This document shows, piece by piece, positions 49,755-59,035 of a DNA stretch of 64,000 bases; position 1 is the stretch's first letter; the number at the start of each line of letters is the position of its first letter. The position numbers were made by a program, and so were the translations under genes. The DNA comes from Solirubrobacterales bacterium (GTDB lineage: Bacteria; Actinomycetota; Thermoleophilia; Solirubrobacterales; 70-9), in NCBI GenBank assembly GCA_035573435.1, contig DATMZR010000036.1, positions 78,903 to 142,902 of the forward strand, given 5' to 3'. The notes under the pieces are model-generated. The model saw nothing but the letters and a program-made list of their open reading frames with translations. It made no database searches and was not told the DNA's origin.

Positions 49755-51434
49755 ATGCGGGCAGCGGATGCAATGTGTGAAGCGCTCAAGGCCGAAGGGG
49801 TCGAGCACGTATTCGGCATCCCGGGCGGCGCCAACCTGCCCACCTACGACGCCCTGTACGACGCAGAGCTGATCCACATCCAGTCGCGTCACGAGCAGGG
49901 GGCCGGACACGCGGCGGAGGGTTACGCGAAGGCCTCCGGTCGGGTGGGCGTTGCCTTCGCCACCTCGGGTCCGGGTGCGACCAACCTGGTGACGGCGATC
50001 GCCGACGCGATGATGGACTCGGTGCCGACCGTATTCATCACGGGCCAGGTGCGCACCGAGCTGATCGGCACAGACGGCTTTCAGGAGGCTGACGTCACCG
50101 GGATCACGTTGCCGATCGTCAAACACTCCTTCCTGGTCACCGACCCGCGACAGATTCCCACCTACATACACCAGGCCTTCCACATCGCCTCCACCGGGCG
50201 CCCGGGCCCGGTGCTCGTCGACGTGCCGCAGGACCTCTCGCGGGCGGACATCGAGTACGAGCCGGCCCAGGGGGCTCCCGACCTGCCGGGCTACAAGCCG
50301 ACCACCGAGGGCAACATCAAGCAGATCCGGCTGGCCGCGAAGGCCCTTGCCAACGCCCGCCGCCCTGTGATCTACGGCGGCGGCGGGATCATCAACGCGA
50401 ACGCCTCCGAGGAGTTCCGCCGTTTCTGCCTCTCGGACAGGCTCCCGGTGACGCTCACCGTGATGGGCCTGGGCGCCTTCCCGGCGCCGCACGAGCAGTG
50501 GCTGGGCATGCTCGGCATGCACGGCACGCGAACGGCGAACTACGCGATGGACAACGCCGACCTCATCGTCGCCGTCGGGGCGCGTTTCGACGATCGGATC
50601 ACCGGAAAGCTCGCCGAGTTCGCCCCGCGCGCCAAGTTCGTCCATATCGACATCGACCCGGCGGAGATCTCCAAGAACGTCCCGGCCCACATCCCGATCG
50701 TCGGCGATGCAGCCGACGTGCTGCCCAAGCTGGTCGGCGAATACGAGCGCTTGGGCCCCGACCCGGAGCGTCTTGATGCGTGGTGGAAGCAGATCGACGC
50801 CTGGCAGGAGGAGTATCCGCTCGGCTACGAGGACTCGGAGGATGCGGAGATCAAGCCGCAGCGGATGATCGAGGCCCTCTACAAGGTCACCGAGGGCGAC
50901 GCGATCATCACCTCCGACGTCGGTCAGCACCAGATGTGGTGCGCCCAGTACTACAACTTCTCGGAGCCGCGCCGCTGGATCAACTCTGGCGGCCTGGGGA
51001 CGATGGGCTTCGGCCTGCCCGCAGCGATCGGCGCCAAGGTGGCCAAGCCCGACGAGACGGTGGTCTGTCTGGCCGGGGACGGCAGCCTGGTGATGGTCTG
51101 CCAGGAGTTTGCGACCGCCGCCGTTCACGACATCCCGGTCAAGGTCTTCCTGATGAACAACGGCTACATGGGGATGGTCCGCCAGTGGCAGGAGCTGTTC
51201 TGGGACGGCCGCTACAAGTCGGTGGAGATGGGGGACAGCCCCGACTGGGTGAAGTTGGCCGAGGCGTTCGGTTGGACCGGGATGCGCTGCACGGACAAGA
51301 ACGAGGTCGAGGACGCGATGAAGGCCGCGCTCGACGCGGAAGGCCCGGTGCTGCTCGACGTGCAGGTGACGAAGACCGAGAACTGCTTCCCGATGATCCC
51401 CGCCGGCGCTGCGGCGCGGGACATGGTGGGGTAG
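49755..51434 (+). CDS. ilvB: Acetolactate synthase large subunit
   Basis: 559 aa ThDP enzyme, first common step of branched-chain amino acid synthesis. HVFGIPGGANLPTYDAL, SRHEQGAGHAAEGYA with the ThDP-activating Glu, SGPGATNLVTAIADA, FAD/middle domain GARFDDRITGK, and the ThDP-binding GDGSLVM...NNGYMGM. The ATG at 49755 is 9 nt after TACACT, giving the normal N-terminus. ilvN follows 8 bp downstream. No T-box or obvious leader peptide attenuator is seen. Confidence 0.95.
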   Translation: MRAADAMCEALKAEGVEHVFGIPGGANLPTYDALYDAELIHIQSRHEQGAGHAAEGYAKASGRVGVAFATSGPGATNLVTAIADAMMDSVPTVFITGQVRTELIGTDGFQEADVTGITLPIVKHSFLVTDPRQIPTYIHQAFHIASTGRPGPVLVDVPQDLSRADIEYEPAQGAPDLPGYKPTTEGNIKQIRLAAKALANARRPVIYGGGGIINANASEEFRRFCLSDRLPVTLTVMGLGAFPAPHEQWLGMLGMHGTRTANYAMDNADLIVAVGARFDDRITGKLAEFAPRAKFVHIDIDPAEISKNVPAHIPIVGDAADVLPKLVGEYERLGPDPERLDAWWKQIDAWQEEYPLGYEDSEDAEIKPQRMIEALYKVTEGDAIITSDVGQHQMWCAQYYNFSEPRRWINSGGLGTMGFGLPAAIGAKVAKPDETVVCLAGDGSLVMVCQEFATAAVHDIPVKVFLMNNGYMGMVRQWQELFWDGRYKSVEMGDSPDWVKLAEAFGWTGMRCTDKNEVEDAMKAALDAEGPVLLDVQVTKTENCFPMIPAGAAARDMVG

Positions 51435-51442
51435 GGGCGGCC

Positions 51443-51994
51443 ATGGAAGCCGGGACACCAGAGCTCGTCAAGCTCGAGGACCTTCAGGTCGGCAGCGCCC
51501 TCACCGGACGCAAGCACATCCTCTCGCTCCTGGTCGAGAACAAGCCGGGCGTGCTGGCGCGGATCGCGGGCCTGTTCGCGCGCCGGGGGTTCAACATCGA
51601 CAGCCTCGCCGTCGGTCCGACGGAGGACCCCGAGGTCTCGCGGATCACGCTGACCCTTGACGGCGCCGTGCACCCCATCGACCAGGTGACCAAGCAGCTC
51701 CACAAGCTGGTGAACGTGATCAAGATCCGGGACATGGAGCCGGATCAGACGATCTCGAGGGAGATGGCGATGTTCCGAGTTCAGGCAACCGTGGAGGGCC
51801 GCGCCGAGATCATGCAGTTCGCAGACATCTTCAGGGCCAAGATCGTCGACGTCTCGCGCCGCGCCCTGACCATCGAGGTGACCGGGTCGTCCGAGAAGAT
51901 CGACTCCTTCGAGCGCATGATCCGCCCCCACGGGCTGATCGAGATGGCGCGGACCGGCGAGGTCGCCATCGTTCGCTCCCGTCCCGATCAGTAA
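51443..51994 (+). CDS. ilvN: Acetolactate synthase small (regulatory) subunit
   Basis: 183 aa. An N-terminal ACT domain (ILSLLVENKPGVLARIAGLFARRGFNIDSLAVG) and a second ACT-like half (RALTIEVTGSSEKIDSFERMIRPHGLIEMARTG) match IlvN/IlvH. It confers valine feedback inhibition on IlvB and raises its activity. It starts about 18 residues before the first ACT strand, a modest extension. menF begins 9 bp after its stop. Confidence 0.95.
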   Translation: MEAGTPELVKLEDLQVGSALTGRKHILSLLVENKPGVLARIAGLFARRGFNIDSLAVGPTEDPEVSRITLTLDGAVHPIDQVTKQLHKLVNVIKIRDMEPDQTISREMAMFRVQATVEGRAEIMQFADIFRAKIVDVSRRALTIEVTGSSEKIDSFERMIRPHGLIEMARTGEVAIVRSRPDQ

Positions 51995-52003
51995 GTCCGG
52001 AGC

Positions 52004-53395
52004 ATGATCGCGGCGACGGCCGCCCTGGAGTCGCTGGAGGCGTTGCTGGCCGAGGCGGGGGGGAGGCGGCGTTTGGCGAGCGTGACGGTCCCGCTGGCAC
52101 TGGAGGACCCGAGCGCGGCGGTTTTCGCCTCTCGGCGCGCGGATGACCGCTGGTTCTGTTGGGAGCAGCCCGATCGCGACGGGTTCGCGCTCGCCACACT
52201 CGGAAGCGTGCACGAAGTCATCTCCCGCGGCCCCAGGCGCTTTGGCGAGCTGGTCGCCTCGTGCGCAGAGCTGGCGCGCGGTCGTCTGAGCGACGAGCCC
52301 GACCGGTTGCCCGCAGGTGCCGGCCCCGTCTGGGTGGGGGGGTTCGCGTTTGAGCAAGACGGCGGACAGGCGGCGCACTGGTCCTCCTTCCCACCCGCGC
52401 TCCTGGTCCTGCCCGAGGTGGCGCTCCACCGATCGGGCGGCCAGACCCACCTGACGCTGTGCGCGTTGTCCGGGCCAGACGTCGACCCGGGCGGCGCATC
52501 GCGACGCCTGGGGGCCCGCCTCGCCGCGCTCGGTGAGGCGGGCCTGCCGCTCGCCGATCCACATCCCACGGGCGAGACCCAGATCGCGAGCGTGCTCCCC
52601 CCGGAGCGCTTCGAGGAATCCGTGGCGCAGGCGGTTGAACGGATCCGGGCCGGCGACCTGGAGAAGGTCGTCTTGGCGCGAGAGGTTGTGGTGGAATCCC
52701 CCCGCGCCCACGAACCGGCGGCCGTGTACGGCGCGCTGCGAGAGCTGTTCCCGTCGTGTTTCTGCTTCTGCTGCGGCTCGCCGGAGGCCGCGTTCCTGGG
52801 CGCCAGCCCGGAGCTGCTGGTGCGGCGGAGCGGTGCGGGCGCCGCGACGGTGGCGCTGGCCGGCTCGACCCGGCGCAGCGCCGACCCCGCGGTGGACGAT
52901 CACTTGGGCGAGCAGCTTTTGCGCTCCGTCAAGGACCGTCGTGAGCACGAGATCGTCGTCCGGCGGATCGAGCGCGCACTGCGCGGTCAGGCGGTCTGGG
53001 TGGAGGCGGCATCCGAGCCGGGTTTGGTCAAGGTAGCCAACATCCAGCACCTCGCGACGCCGATCCACGCCCAGCTCTCCGAGCCGCGCTCCGCCGTCGA
53101 GGTGGCGGGGCTCCTACACCCGACGCCGGCCGTCGGCGGAGAGCCTGGCAGCCGAGCGCTCGCCACGATCGCCGAGCTCGAAAGGCTCGACCGCGGCTGG
53201 TATGCGGGGCCCGTCGGCTGGATGGATGCCGCCGAGGACGGCGAGTTCTGCGTCGCGATTCGCTCCGCGCTCCTGCGGGACCGCGCCGCCCACCTGTTCG
53301 CCGGCAACGGGATCGTCGCCGACTCCGAACCCGAGGCCGAGTTGGCGGAGACCGAGATCAAGCTGGACGCGCTGCTGCCCCTGCTGGCGTCGTGA
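52004..53395 (+). CDS. menF: Isochorismate synthase
   Basis: 463 aa chorismate-utilising enzyme; converts chorismate to isochorismate for menaquinone. C-terminal domain motifs: LEKVVLAREVVVE, FLGASPELLVRR, LAGSTRR, HEIVVRRIERAL, KVANIQHLATPIHA, HPTPAVGGEP, and ELAETEIKLDALLPL. The N-terminal 200 residues are the variable domain. An entC-type siderophore role is excluded by context (menD, C, A, B, E follow). It is close behind ilvN and may be read from the ilvB promoter. Confidence 0.92.
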   Translation: MIAATAALESLEALLAEAGGRRRLASVTVPLALEDPSAAVFASRRADDRWFCWEQPDRDGFALATLGSVHEVISRGPRRFGELVASCAELARGRLSDEPDRLPAGAGPVWVGGFAFEQDGGQAAHWSSFPPALLVLPEVALHRSGGQTHLTLCALSGPDVDPGGASRRLGARLAALGEAGLPLADPHPTGETQIASVLPPERFEESVAQAVERIRAGDLEKVVLAREVVVESPRAHEPAAVYGALRELFPSCFCFCCGSPEAAFLGASPELLVRRSGAGAATVALAGSTRRSADPAVDDHLGEQLLRSVKDRREHEIVVRRIERALRGQAVWVEAASEPGLVKVANIQHLATPIHAQLSEPRSAVEVAGLLHPTPAVGGEPGSRALATIAELERLDRGWYAGPVGWMDAAEDGEFCVAIRSALLRDRAAHLFAGNGIVADSEPEAELAETEIKLDALLPLLAS

Positions 53396-53401
53396 CGGTG
53401 C

Positions 53402-54349
53402 TCAGGCGTCGCTGACCAAATCCACCGCGGTCCCGTCCTGCCACCTCGCCAGCTCGCCATCGTCGGCGAACGGGGGGCCGGCGGCCCGAACGCGGTCGAC
53501 GTACGCACGCATGGCGCGGCGAGCGGCCGGTTGCGAGCTACAGGCCATGAACCACTTTCGCTCCTCGGCCAAGCCGGCGGCGAGCGGCTTCGTCGACCCG
53601 TCCAGGATGGCGCGCTTCGCCGCTGCAACGGAAAGGGGCGCCCGGCGCGCCAGCCGCTCCGCAGTCCCCTGTGCATCGGTAACCAGCTCCCTGCCCGAGA
53701 CGACGCGATGCACCAGGCCGACGTCCCGCGCCTCGACGGGCATCAACGGACGGCCTTCGAGGATCAGCTCGAGCGCCCGGGAGGCGCCAAGGAGCCGCGG
53801 AAGCCGCTGGGTCCCGCCTGCCCCGGGGCAGAAGCCGAGCGTCATCTCCGGGAGCCCGATCCACCTCGCGTCATCAGACATGTAGCGGAGGTCGCAGGCC
53901 AGCGAAATCTCGCAGCCACCGCCCAGCGCCGGGCCGTTGATCGCCGCGATGAAGACCTTGTCCATTCGCTGCATGCGCAAGAAGACCTCGTGGATGCGCT
54001 GCAGCTCCACCAGTCCCGACGCGGGCGTCCGCTTCAGGGCAGCCCTTCCGCCGGGCAGCCTGACGACCCCGCCGACGGTCTGCAGGGACGCTCCGGCGAC
54101 CGTCGCCGAGATCGTGCGGCCGACTCCCTCCGAACCAGCGAGGATCTCCTCGATGTCGTAGTGAGTGATGAACATCCCCTCGGGCTTGCCCGTTATGACC
54201 ACGGCCCCGAGCGAGCGATCGTCCTCCAGCGAGTCGAGCAGCTCGTCGAGCTCACCCACCATCACCCTGTTCATGAAGTTGAGCGGCGGATTGTCGAATC
54301 GCAGAGTCAGCACCCGACCGGTGCGCTCGGTTTCGAATGTGCGCGGCAT
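53402..54349 (-). CDS. Enoyl-CoA hydratase/isomerase (crotonase) family protein
   Basis: 315 aa. Crotonase core with LRFDNPPLNFMNRVM, AAINGPALGGGCEISLACDLR forming the oxyanion hole, and LPEMTLGFCPGAGGTQRLPRLLG carrying a Glu at the catalytic position. An insertion of about 30 residues (about 72-110) lengthens it relative to typical enzymes. It is the last gene of the men operon on this strand, 24 bp after menD, but is not MenB, which is encoded at 58137. A role in quinone synthesis is possible but unproven; fatty-acid oxidation is the default. Confidence 0.85.
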   Translation of the reverse strand: MPRTFETERTGRVLTLRFDNPPLNFMNRVMVGELDELLDSLEDDRSLGAVVITGKPEGMFITHYDIEEILAGSEGVGRTISATVAGASLQTVGGVVRLPGGRAALKRTPASGLVELQRIHEVFLRMQRMDKVFIAAINGPALGGGCEISLACDLRYMSDDARWIGLPEMTLGFCPGAGGTQRLPRLLGASRALELILEGRPLMPVEARDVGLVHRVVSGRELVTDAQGTAERLARRAPLSVAAAKRAILDGSTKPLAAGLAEERKWFMACSSQPAARRAMRAYVDRVRAAGPPFADDGELARWQDGTAVDLVSDA

Positions 54350-54373
54350 CTCGGGCCTCCTTGTCTGGTTGTG

Positions 54374-56128
54374 TCAGGCGCCGTGCGTGGCGCCCAGAGT
54401 CTCACCGACTCGTTCCGCGATTCGCCTGTGAAGCTCCACGTTTCGCCGCCGGTCCACCGGGATCTCGATCAATGACGTCCCCTGAGCGGCGGCGACCTCG
54501 AGCCGGTCCAGCCGATCCACGCGCGTGTGCGGAAGCTCGTACAAGGCGGCGATCCGACCCGGGTCCAGCCCCAGCGGCGTTCCGAGTAGCGCCTCGAACT
54601 CGTCTCGGTCGAGCTGGTCGGCCTGCGGCAGGAACTCGAAGATCCCGCCGCCGTCGTTGTTCAGCACCACGATCCGCACGGGGGCGCTCGCGTGGCGAAG
54701 CGCGGCCAGGCCGTTCACGTCGTGGTGCAGGCCGAGATCGCCGGTGACGATCCAGGTGGGGCGACCAGTCGCGGCGGCGGCACCGATTCCGGATGAGATC
54801 AGGCCATCGATCCCGTTCGCGCCACGGTTGCATAGGAAGCTCACCCCTGTCGCGGACGACGGTACGAACGCCTCCTGGTCGCGGATCGGCATCGACGAGG
54901 CCGTGTAGACGAGGTCCCCGTCCCCGTAGAGCCGCGCGAGCGCGGCGTGCGCACCCGGTTCCGTCGACTCCTTCAGCATCGTGAGTTCGGCCTCGATGGC
55001 CGCCGCCGCGCTTCCCCCCGCCTCGAGCCAGGCTGACTGCCAGTCCCGGCGCCCGCCCGTCAGTCGGCTGGTCAAGCCGTGGGCCAGGGAGCGCGCCTCG
55101 GCTCGCACGATCGTCTCCGCCCGGTTGGAGGGCTCGTTCCAGCCGAACGCCGGGTCGACCACGACCTGACGCAACTCGGGAAGCGAAGCAAGCCACTGGC
55201 GCAGCGCCTTGCTGGTGGGCAGGTCGCCGAAGCGGACCACCAACTCGGGCGTCAGCTCCGGGGGCCGCAACCGGGCGATCGCGTCGTATGGCCAGACGAC
55301 CAGCCGGCGATCGTGGCCTCCGAGGCGAAGCTGTGAGGTCGGTTCGGCCAGGATCGGATAGCCCGCCCGGTCCGCCAAGGCGGTTACGGGCTCGGCGAGC
55401 CCCTCGTCGAGCTGTCGGCCAACGACGATCAGTCCGCGGGGTGAAGCCCCCACCCGCTCGGCGAGTTCGTCGACCAGCGCCTCGTCGGCGAGTGGCGGGC
55501 CAGAGGTGACCGCGGTCAGCGGGCGCTCCCCGCGACCCTCCAGGGCCAGTGGCGAGCTGGCCGTCACGTCATCGCCGCGCGGTTCGGGGCCCAAAGGGTC
55601 GCGCCAGGCCAGGTTCAGGTGGACCGGCCCTGGCCGTGGCTCCCCGCGCGCGGCAGCGTAGGCGCGGCAGGCGACGGAGCGAAAGTGGAGAAGGCCGGCG
55701 TCGTCGGCCTCGTGGTTGCCGACCTCGCAGAACCAGCGCACGGCGGATCCGTAGAGCTTCAGCTGGTCGATCGTCTGCCCGGCGCCGATCCCGCGCAGCT
55801 CCGCCGGGCGATCGGCGGTGAGGACGATCAGGGGGACGCCCGCCTCATCGGCCTCGCAGACAGCCGGATGCAGGTTGGCCGCCGCGGTGCCCGAGGTGCA
55901 CAGGATGGCCGCCGGCAGGCGGCTTGCCTGCGCGGCGCCAAGGGCGAAGTAGCCTGCTGAGCGCTCATCGACGATCACAGACACCTCGATCGCCGGCTGG
56001 CGCCACAGGGCGAGCGCCAGCGGAGTGGACCGGGAGCCCGGCGCGAGCGCTGCCCGGCGAACCCCGCAGCGGGCCAGCTCCTCGATCAGCGCCGTGGCGA
56101 GCGCCGTGTTGCGGTTCGTGACGTCCAC
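54374..56128 (-). CDS. menD: SEPHCHC synthase (2-succinyl-5-enolpyruvyl-6-hydroxy-3-cyclohexene-1-carboxylate synthase)
   Basis: 584 aa from the GTG at 56128; the open frame before it codes for low-complexity Arg/Ser. ThDP enzyme joining 2-oxoglutarate-derived succinic semialdehyde to isochorismate. LAPGSRSTPLALAL, VDERSAGYFALG with the activating Glu, CTSGTAAANLHPAVCEA, and ThDP motif GDLGLHHDVNGLAAL...NNDGGGIFEFLPQ. Length is usual. In the minus-strand operon menB-menA-menC-menD-crotonase. Confidence 0.94.
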   Translation of the reverse strand: MDVTNRNTALATALIEELARCGVRRAALAPGSRSTPLALALWRQPAIEVSVIVDERSAGYFALGAAQASRLPAAILCTSGTAAANLHPAVCEADEAGVPLIVLTADRPAELRGIGAGQTIDQLKLYGSAVRWFCEVGNHEADDAGLLHFRSVACRAYAAARGEPRPGPVHLNLAWRDPLGPEPRGDDVTASSPLALEGRGERPLTAVTSGPPLADEALVDELAERVGASPRGLIVVGRQLDEGLAEPVTALADRAGYPILAEPTSQLRLGGHDRRLVVWPYDAIARLRPPELTPELVVRFGDLPTSKALRQWLASLPELRQVVVDPAFGWNEPSNRAETIVRAEARSLAHGLTSRLTGGRRDWQSAWLEAGGSAAAAIEAELTMLKESTEPGAHAALARLYGDGDLVYTASSMPIRDQEAFVPSSATGVSFLCNRGANGIDGLISSGIGAAAATGRPTWIVTGDLGLHHDVNGLAALRHASAPVRIVVLNNDGGGIFEFLPQADQLDRDEFEALLGTPLGLDPGRIAALYELPHTRVDRLDRLEVAAAQGTSLIEIPVDRRRNVELHRRIAERVGETLGATHGA

Positions 56129-56150
56129 CGCCGAAAACGGTACCCCGGCG

Positions 56151-57257
56151 CTAAAGCCGGTGCCGCTCCAGCGCCTGCTCGTCGATCTCCACCGCCAACC
56201 CCGGGCCGTCCGGCAGGTGCAGGGACCCCTCGCGCAGCTCGCACTCACGCGAGGCGATCGTCTCGGTGAAGAGCGCCTGTGTGGCAAGACCGTGGGCGAG
56301 GCCGGGGTCGTCGCGATCGCGGTAAAGCGCCTGGGCGGCGTGCGCCGCGGCGGCGATCCCGACCGGTCCGTCCAGAGCGCTGGACAGATACACCGGCAAC
56401 TCGGCGGCGATCGCCGACGCCGCGCCCATGCCGCCGACCTTCGACAGCTTCACGGTGGCCAGGCGGCAGGCACCGGCCCGCGCTGCCTTCCTTGCATCGC
56501 GCCCGCTCGCCACACTCTCGTCGGCGGCGACCGGAATCGGCGTCGCCGCGGCCACGGCGGCCATCTGCCTCAGGGTCGCGGTGGGTTGCTCGACGAGCTC
56601 GATCCCAAGCGGCTCGATCTCGCTCAGCACGGCAACCGCGCGGTCGGCGCTCCATGCCCCGTTGGCGTCCACACGGAGCTTCGCGTCGGGGCCCACGGCC
56701 TCGCGCACCGCCTGCGCCCGTTCGACGTCGTCGCCGACGCCGAGCTTGAGCTTGAAGGTCCCAAAGCCTCGCTTGCCCCAAGCGGCCGCCTCGGCGGCGA
56801 GCCCCTGCGGCGAGCCGGCGGCCAGCGTCGCATTGCACCGCAGCGGCGCCGGGAGCTCGCCCCGCAGCATCCGCCAAAGCGGCGTTCCGGAGAGCCGGCC
56901 GGCGAGGTCGAACAGCGCCGTCTCCACCGCCGCCTTGGCTGGCGAGGGGAGTCGGCGACCGGCCGCCACGTGGATCACCGCGTCCACGGTGGCCTCGAGC
57001 GGGTGCTCCGTGGCCATCGCCGTCACGTCAAGGCTCGCCAGGCGTCTCGACACGCGGGTCAGCGATCGCTCCACTCGCTGCAGCGTCGCGCCACCGCGCA
57101 GCGAGAGCGGCACCGCCTCACCCAGGCCGACCGTGCCCTCGTCGGTTCGCACCCGCAGCAGGACCATCTCCCGCCGCTCGAGCGTCCCGCGGGCGGTTAC
57201 ATATGGCCGCGCGAACGGGAGCGCGTACGGAATCACCTCGACCGCGGCGATTCGCAT
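56151..57257 (-). CDS. menC: o-Succinylbenzoate synthase (enolase superfamily)
   Basis: 368 aa. Muconate-lactonizing-type enolase-superfamily member. The KxK dyad in FKLKLG, metal ligands in LRVDANGAW, ELVEQP and AADESV, and the second Lys in VKLSKVGGM are all present. In this position between menD and menA it should dehydrate SHCHC to o-succinylbenzoate. N-acyl amino acid racemase or dipeptide epimerase activity is a known alternative in this clade, but the operon favours MenC. Confidence 0.88.
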   Translation of the reverse strand: MRIAAVEVIPYALPFARPYVTARGTLERREMVLLRVRTDEGTVGLGEAVPLSLRGGATLQRVERSLTRVSRRLASLDVTAMATEHPLEATVDAVIHVAAGRRLPSPAKAAVETALFDLAGRLSGTPLWRMLRGELPAPLRCNATLAAGSPQGLAAEAAAWGKRGFGTFKLKLGVGDDVERAQAVREAVGPDAKLRVDANGAWSADRAVAVLSEIEPLGIELVEQPTATLRQMAAVAAATPIPVAADESVASGRDARKAARAGACRLATVKLSKVGGMGAASAIAAELPVYLSSALDGPVGIAAAAHAAQALYRDRDDPGLAHGLATQALFTETIASRECELREGSLHLPDGPGLAVEIDEQALERHRL

Positions 57258-57261
57258 CGGC

Positions 57262-58137
57262 TCAGGCCGCGATCACCAGGCCGGCCGCGAGCAGGGTGCT
57301 GAATGCCGCCAGCAGTGCGCCGGTGCCTGCCAGGGCGCCGTTCAACGATGGCCCGTCCGTTCGCGTCATCACGGCGGCGACCGGTTGGCGGACCAAGGGC
57401 GCCGCGAGCAGCGCTGCAAGGCCCCAGGCGGGCCCGTTTGCCCAGGCCAGCGTGATCGGCACCGTCGCGAACGCGGCGGCGACCAGCAGCACATACACGC
57501 GGCGGGTTCGCTCGCGTCCCAGCCTCACCGCGAGGGTCATCTTTCTGGCGCGCCTGTCGGTCTCGAGGTCGCGCACGTTGTTGACGACCAGGATTGCGGT
57601 GGCGAGGAAGCCGACGGCGAGCGAGAGGCCGAAGGGAAGCCAATCCAGCCGCTCGAGCTGGACGTAGTAGGAGCCGTTGACGGCCACCAGGCCGAAGAAC
57701 AGGAACACAAACAGCTCCCCCAGGCCCTCGTATCCGTAGGGGCGGGGGCCGCCGGTGTACAGGACGCCGGCGAGGATCGAGACGGCGCCAACGATCAGGA
57801 TCACGACGCCGGCGACCGTAGCCAGGTAGATGCCCGCCGCGACGGCGACCGCGAAGGCAACCCAGGTGGCGACCAGCACCCGCCGCGGTGCCACGAGCCC
57901 GGAAGAGGTCACTCGTACGGGCCCCAGCCGGTCGGCCGTGTCGGCCCCCCGCCTGGCGTCGGAATAGTCATTGGCCAGGTTGGTCCCGATCTGGATGAAG
58001 ATGCTGCCGATCAGCGCCGCGATGAAGGCGCCGACCCGGATGTCGCCGCTCACCTCGACCGCCGTGGCCGTTCCGACCAGCACCGGCGCGACCGCGGCCG
58101 GCAGCGTGCGCGGCCGCGCCGCCATGAGCCAAATCAT
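57262..58137 (-). CDS. menA: 1,4-dihydroxy-2-naphthoate polyprenyltransferase
   Basis: 291 aa UbiA-family integral membrane enzyme, about nine hydrophobic segments. The first Asp-rich motif NLANDYSDARRG and the second, NNVRDLETDRRA, bind the prenyl diphosphate with Mg. It attaches the isoprenoid tail to DHNA. The start overlaps the menB stop (TGATG), so menB and menA are coupled; menC starts 4 bp after its stop. Confidence 0.94.
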   Translation of the reverse strand: MIWLMAARPRTLPAAVAPVLVGTATAVEVSGDIRVGAFIAALIGSIFIQIGTNLANDYSDARRGADTADRLGPVRVTSSGLVAPRRVLVATWVAFAVAVAAGIYLATVAGVVILIVGAVSILAGVLYTGGPRPYGYEGLGELFVFLFFGLVAVNGSYYVQLERLDWLPFGLSLAVGFLATAILVVNNVRDLETDRRARKMTLAVRLGRERTRRVYVLLVAAAFATVPITLAWANGPAWGLAALLAAPLVRQPVAAVMTRTDGPSLNGALAGTGALLAAFSTLLAAGLVIAA

Positions 58138-59015
58138 CAAGGGCGTTTTGGGAATTTCGAGAAATCCGGTCGCCGGCGCTGAACGTAGGCGTCGCGTCCC
58201 TCCTGTCCCTCTTCGGTCATGTAGAAGAGGAGGGTGGCGTCGTGGGCGAGCTGCTGGAGACCGGTGAGCCCGTCTTCGGCGGCGTTGAAGCTCGCCTTCA
58301 GCAACCGCAGCGAAAGCGGCGAGAGACTGGACATCTCGCGGCACCAGGCGATGGTTTCGCGCTCGAGCTCGGCGAGGGGCACGACCGCGTTGACGAGCCC
58401 CATGTCGAATGCCTCCTCCGCCGAGTACAGCCGGCATAGAAACCAGATCTCCTTGGCCCGCTTGACGCCGACGTTGCGCGCCAGGAGCGCCGCCCCGAAG
58501 CCGCCGTCGAAGCTGCCCACACGGGGCCCGGTCTGGCCGAATCGTGCGTTGTCGGCGGCGATCGTCAGGTCACAGACGAGATGCAGAATGTGGCCGCCGC
58601 CCACGGCGTAACCGGCGACCATCGCCACCACCGGCTTCGGCGTGCGGCGGATCTGGACGTGCAGATCGCCGACGTCCAGGCGACCGACGCCCTGTCGGGC
58701 CACCTCGTCGTCGCCGATGTAGCCGTCGTCGCCGCGGATCCTCTGGTCGCCGCCCGAGCAGAATGCCTCGTCGCCGGCGCCCGTGAAGATGATCGCTCCA
58801 ACCTCGAGATCGTCGCGGGCGCGCGCGAACGCGTCCCGGAGCTCGGCAAGCGTCTGTGGGCGGAACGCATTGCGGCGCTCGGGCCGGTTGATCGTGATCT
58901 TGGCGATCCCCTCGGCCTTCTCGTACAGGATGTCCTCGAAATCCGCCGCCGGATGCCACTCGATCGGCGCGTAGAGCTCCTGGCTGGGCGGTGCGTCCTT
59001 GTGGGGAATCGGCAC
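58137..59015 (-). CDS. menB: 1,4-dihydroxy-2-naphthoyl-CoA synthase
   Basis: 292 aa crotonase-family ring-closing enzyme. MenB-specific stretches: [50 protein letters not shown], and [19 protein letters not shown] with the Asp used instead of Glu. The GTG start is preceded on its strand by GATAAT, ending 7 nt before it. First gene of the five-gene minus-strand operon; divergent from menE with only 20 bp between starts. Confidence 0.95.
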   Translation of the reverse strand: MPIPHKDAPPSQELYAPIEWHPAADFEDILYEKAEGIAKITINRPERRNAFRPQTLAELRDAFARARDDLEVGAIIFTGAGDEAFCSGGDQRIRGDDGYIGDDEVARQGVGRLDVGDLHVQIRRTPKPVVAMVAGYAVGGGHILHLVCDLTIAADNARFGQTGPRVGSFDGGFGAALLARNVGVKRAKEIWFLCRLYSAEEAFDMGLVNAVVPLAELERETIAWCREMSSLSPLSLRLLKASFNAAEDGLTGLQQLAHDATLLFYMTEEGQEGRDAYVQRRRPDFSKFPKRP

Positions 59016-59035
59016 GTGAGGGATTATCCCTGGCG
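59016..59035. promoter_or_regulatory. Symmetric bidirectional promoter between menB and menE
   Basis: The whole gap is 20 bp. AGGGATTATCCCT (59019-59031) is a palindrome apart from its central base. Plus-strand GATTAT (59022-59027) ends 8 nt before the menE ATG, and minus-strand GATAAT (59028-59023) ends 7 nt before the menB GTG. The two -10 elements therefore overlap almost fully, each giving a leaderless transcript, and RNA polymerase could bind in only one direction at a time. Confidence 0.7.

Noticed and set aside
56129..56287. An extended menD start giving 637 aa.
   Set aside because: The extra 53 residues are low-complexity Arg/Ser and overlap menC; the GTG at 56128 gives the usual family N-terminus.
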